Shown here: one piece after another, positions 6,144 to 7,406 of the stretch
Position numbering within the stretch: position 1 is the stretch's first letter
Layout of the letters: the number at the start of each line of letters is the position of its first letter
Source of the DNA: an uncultured Alistipes sp.
GTDB taxonomy: Bacteria; Bacteroidota; Bacteroidia; Bacteroidales; Rikenellaceae
Assembly (NCBI GenBank): GCA_900550925.1
Contig: URTU01000089.1
Location: 1-7,406 of the forward strand
Length of the DNA: 7,406 nucleotides
Direction of reading: 5' to 3'
Position numbers and translations under genes: made by a program
Notes under the pieces: model-generated
The model's database searches: none
What the model saw: only the letters and a program-made list of their open reading frames with translations
Told to the model about the DNA's origin: nothing

Positions 6144-6151
6144 CAAATGTA
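6144..6151 (-). promoter_or_regulatory. -7 element of the kinase/regulator operon
   Basis: TACATTTG on the minus strand is a full match to TAnnTTTG. The start codon at 6121 lies about 22 nt downstream, leaving a short leader. No TTTG is present 19-21 nt upstream (about 6171-6176). The promoter would therefore need help from an activator, and the TTAA array begins just beyond that point. Confidence 0.55.
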
Positions 6152-6178
6152 CCAATAAATTCCGCACGCCCGACGGCG

Positions 6179-6214
6179 TTAAGACTATTTAACACTTCTT
6201 AACGCAGCGTTAAC
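6179..6214. promoter_or_regulatory. Four phased TTAA(C/G) repeats, candidate response-regulator operator
   Basis: TTAAG (6179), TTAAC (6189), TTAAC (6199) and TTAAC (6210) are spaced 10, 10 and 11 bp. The first two are also followed by ACT. Repeats on one helical face are the classic binding pattern of OmpR/PhoB-type regulators. The array is centred between two divergent -7 boxes (6144-6151 minus, 6237-6244 plus), each lacking a good -33. This placement would let a bound regulator contact polymerase on both sides. That the adjacent regulator binds here is inference. Confidence 0.6.
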
Positions 6215-6236
6215 ATTCGCGTGCAGATTTTCGCCG

Positions 6237-6244
6237 CACCTTTG
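6237..6244 (+). promoter_or_regulatory. -7 element of the GLPGLI gene
   Basis: CACCTTTG followed by C differs from TAnnTTTG only at the first base. It lies 28 nt before the ATG at 6272. No TTTG occurs 19-21 nt upstream, where the last TTAAC repeat (6210-6214) sits instead. A site here also excludes an in-frame ATG at 6221 as the true start. Confidence 0.45.
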
Positions 6245-6271
6245 CTCCGGAAACCAAAATCAATTCGCAAA

Positions 6272-7147
6272 ATGAAACGTATCTCTCTATTCATCATCTC
6301 GCTTTTCTGGCTCCTGGCCGGATCGATCTGCACGGCACTCGCCCAGCAGACTATCGTAACCTATAATACGTCCGACGGCTTGACTGCCTACGACCGTGCC
6401 GAGCAGCCGAGCGAAGTGCTCGACACCTCACGCTTCGTTGTCAGCTACCGCATGCTCTACCATCATCGTCCCGAGAACAACCAGCCGATGGAGGACCTCA
6501 TGCTGCTCGAAGCTGGGCGCAACGTCTCGAAATTCTACTCCTACAAGACCTGGCAGACCGACTCCATGATACGCGTCACACCTCCGGAACAGATACTGGC
6601 GAACCTCGAAAACTTCCACGGCGGCGTACGTGACGTCATTTTCCGCGACCAGGCGGCCGGCCGGCTGACCCACACCGACCAGATCGGCATGGACTACATG
6701 CTCTACACCGAACCGATCGCCGACTTGGGATGGAAACTGGAGGAGGGTGAACGCACTATTCTGGGCTACACCTGCCACCGTGCCACCTGCTCATTCCGCG
6801 GCCGCAACTACGAGGCCTGGTACACCACCGAAATACCGGGAAGCGTCGGCCCGTGGAAATTCGGCGGGCTGCCCGGGCTGATCCTCGCCATCAAGGACGA
6901 TGCCGGAGTACTCGACCTGGAGGCCACGGGGCTCGAACAGCGAATCCTCCCCATCCGGATGACCGAACGCAACTACATGAAGACAACCCGCAAGAAATAT
7001 CGCGAGATCAAGCATAAGGAAATGACCGATCCGGTCGGTTTTCTCACGGGCAACTCCAGCGTAAAGATGACCATCAAGTCCGAGGACGGCACACCGATCG
7101 CCCCCGGGGAGCTGATCCGCGGCTACAACCCGATCGAGCTTGAGTAA
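6272..7147 (+). CDS. GLPGLI family exported protein
   Basis: The product is 291 residues from the ATG at 6272. An in-frame ATG at 6221 is rejected because it would place 17 charged residues before the signal peptide and lies upstream of the -7 box. Residues 1-24 form a signal peptide (basic KR, hydrophobic core, ending TALA before QQ), so the mature protein is periplasmic or surface-associated. The diagnostic GPWKFGGLPGLILAIKD segment lies at 193-209, with the family-naming GLPGLI at 199-204. C168 and C173 in GYTCHRATC form a likely pair preceding the motif. The family is Bacteroidetes-specific and its molecular function is unknown. The start of an outer-membrane-type gene follows after 27 nt, so the two are probably one operon. 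The operon diverges from the two-component genes and shares the phased-repeat region with them. Confidence 0.93.
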   Translation: MKRISLFIISLFWLLAGSICTALAQQTIVTYNTSDGLTAYDRAEQPSEVLDTSRFVVSYRMLYHHRPENNQPMEDLMLLEAGRNVSKFYSYKTWQTDSMIRVTPPEQILANLENFHGGVRDVIFRDQAAGRLTHTDQIGMDYMLYTEPIADLGWKLEEGERTILGYTCHRATCSFRGRNYEAWYTTEIPGSVGPWKFGGLPGLILAIKDDAGVLDLEATGLEQRILPIRMTERNYMKTTRKKYREIKHKEMTDPVGFLTGNSSVKMTIKSEDGTPIAPGELIRGYNPIELE

Positions 7148-7174
7148 AACAACCGCAAACCCGAACATCCGAAG

Positions 7175-7406
7175 ATGAAACGCATACTGTTTGTCATTTG
7201 TGGGGTCGTTGCGGCGACGGCTGCCGCTGCACAGCAATACTCGGGCCGTATCCTCGACGCGGAGAGCAGCGCACCGATTGCCGGCGCCATCGTGATCGCC
7301 GCAACGGCAGAGGGCACACAGGCCGGTTTCGCAACATCGGCCGCCGACGGAACCTTCACCCTCAAGCCCCGCGAGGGGGTGAAGGCCGTACGGCTCGACA
7401 TCTCGA
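7175..7406 (+). CDS. Carboxypeptidase-regulatory-like domain protein, probable TonB-dependent receptor (runs off right edge)
   Basis: Only the first 77 residues are visible. A signal peptide (MKRILFVICGVVAATAAAA, cut before QQ) is followed by YSGRILDAESSAPIAGAIV and a SAADGTFTLKP strand. This is the pattern of the small beta-sandwich domain (CarboxypepD_reg-like) found at the N-terminus of many Bacteroidetes TonB-dependent receptors and related outer-membrane proteins. The plug and barrel are outside the window, so the receptor identity is inferred. GLPGLI genes are commonly neighbours of such receptors (recalled, not searched). The start follows the GLPGLI stop by 27 nt and is preceded by CCGAAG, which supports cotranscription. 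Confidence 0.75.
   Translation, partial: MKRILFVICGVVAATAAAAQQYSGRILDAESSAPIAGAIVIAATAEGTQAGFATSAADGTFTLKPREGVKAVRLDIS

Noticed and set aside
5645..6202. 185-codon plus-strand frame opposite the histidine kinase
   Set aside because: The kinase frame contains all expected motifs. The opposite frame shows no domain and runs through the divergent promoter region.
6221..6271. Upstream in-frame ATG for the GLPGLI gene
   Set aside because: It lies upstream of the -7 element, and a signal peptide starts precisely at the ATG at 6272.

Overview
The window looks like a piece of a Bacteroidota (Bacteroidales) chromosome, possibly an Alistipes-like gut species. Evidence for the phylum: a Bacteroidetes-type tyrosine recombinase N-terminus, a GLPGLI-family protein, a carboxypeptidase-regulatory-like/TonB-receptor-type N-terminus, few Shine-Dalgarno sites, and several matches to the Bacteroidetes housekeeping promoter (-33 TTTG, about 19 nt, -7 TAnnTTTG). 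The genus is a guess from composition: the right half is visibly GC-rich (upper 50s percent by eye).

Left edge (1-310): the first 31 codons of an integrase leave the window on the minus strand. Upstream of it lie a near-perfect promoter overlapped by direct and inverted repeats, an AT-rich stretch, a 3'-tRNA-like fragment, and a strong bidirectional hairpin terminator. I read this as the end of an integrated mobile element joined to the 3' end of a tRNA gene.

310-1600: a minus-strand two-gene operon encodes an ECF-type sigma factor followed by a small protein with a coiled coil and four membrane segments, a plausible atypical anti-sigma factor. 1600-2330: an AT-rich intergenic region and a lone GNAT acetyltransferase whose composition differs from its neighbours.

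2330-3952: a 313-nt upstream region with a promoter-like site, then a fusion protein. Its N-terminal half is a YczE/YitT-like multi-pass membrane domain and its C-terminal half a cytidylate-kinase-like P-loop domain.

3969-7406: a histidine kinase/response regulator operon (minus strand, ATGA overlap) diverges from a GLPGLI-protein gene and the start of a carboxypeptidase-regulatory-like outer-membrane-type gene. The 150-bp divergent region contains four TTAA(C/G) repeats spaced 10, 10 and 11 bp, between two back-to-back -7 elements that both lack a good -33. This is what an OmpR-family operator would look like, and it suggests that the regulator controls both its own operon and the divergent envelope genes. 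This module is the most system-like part of the window.
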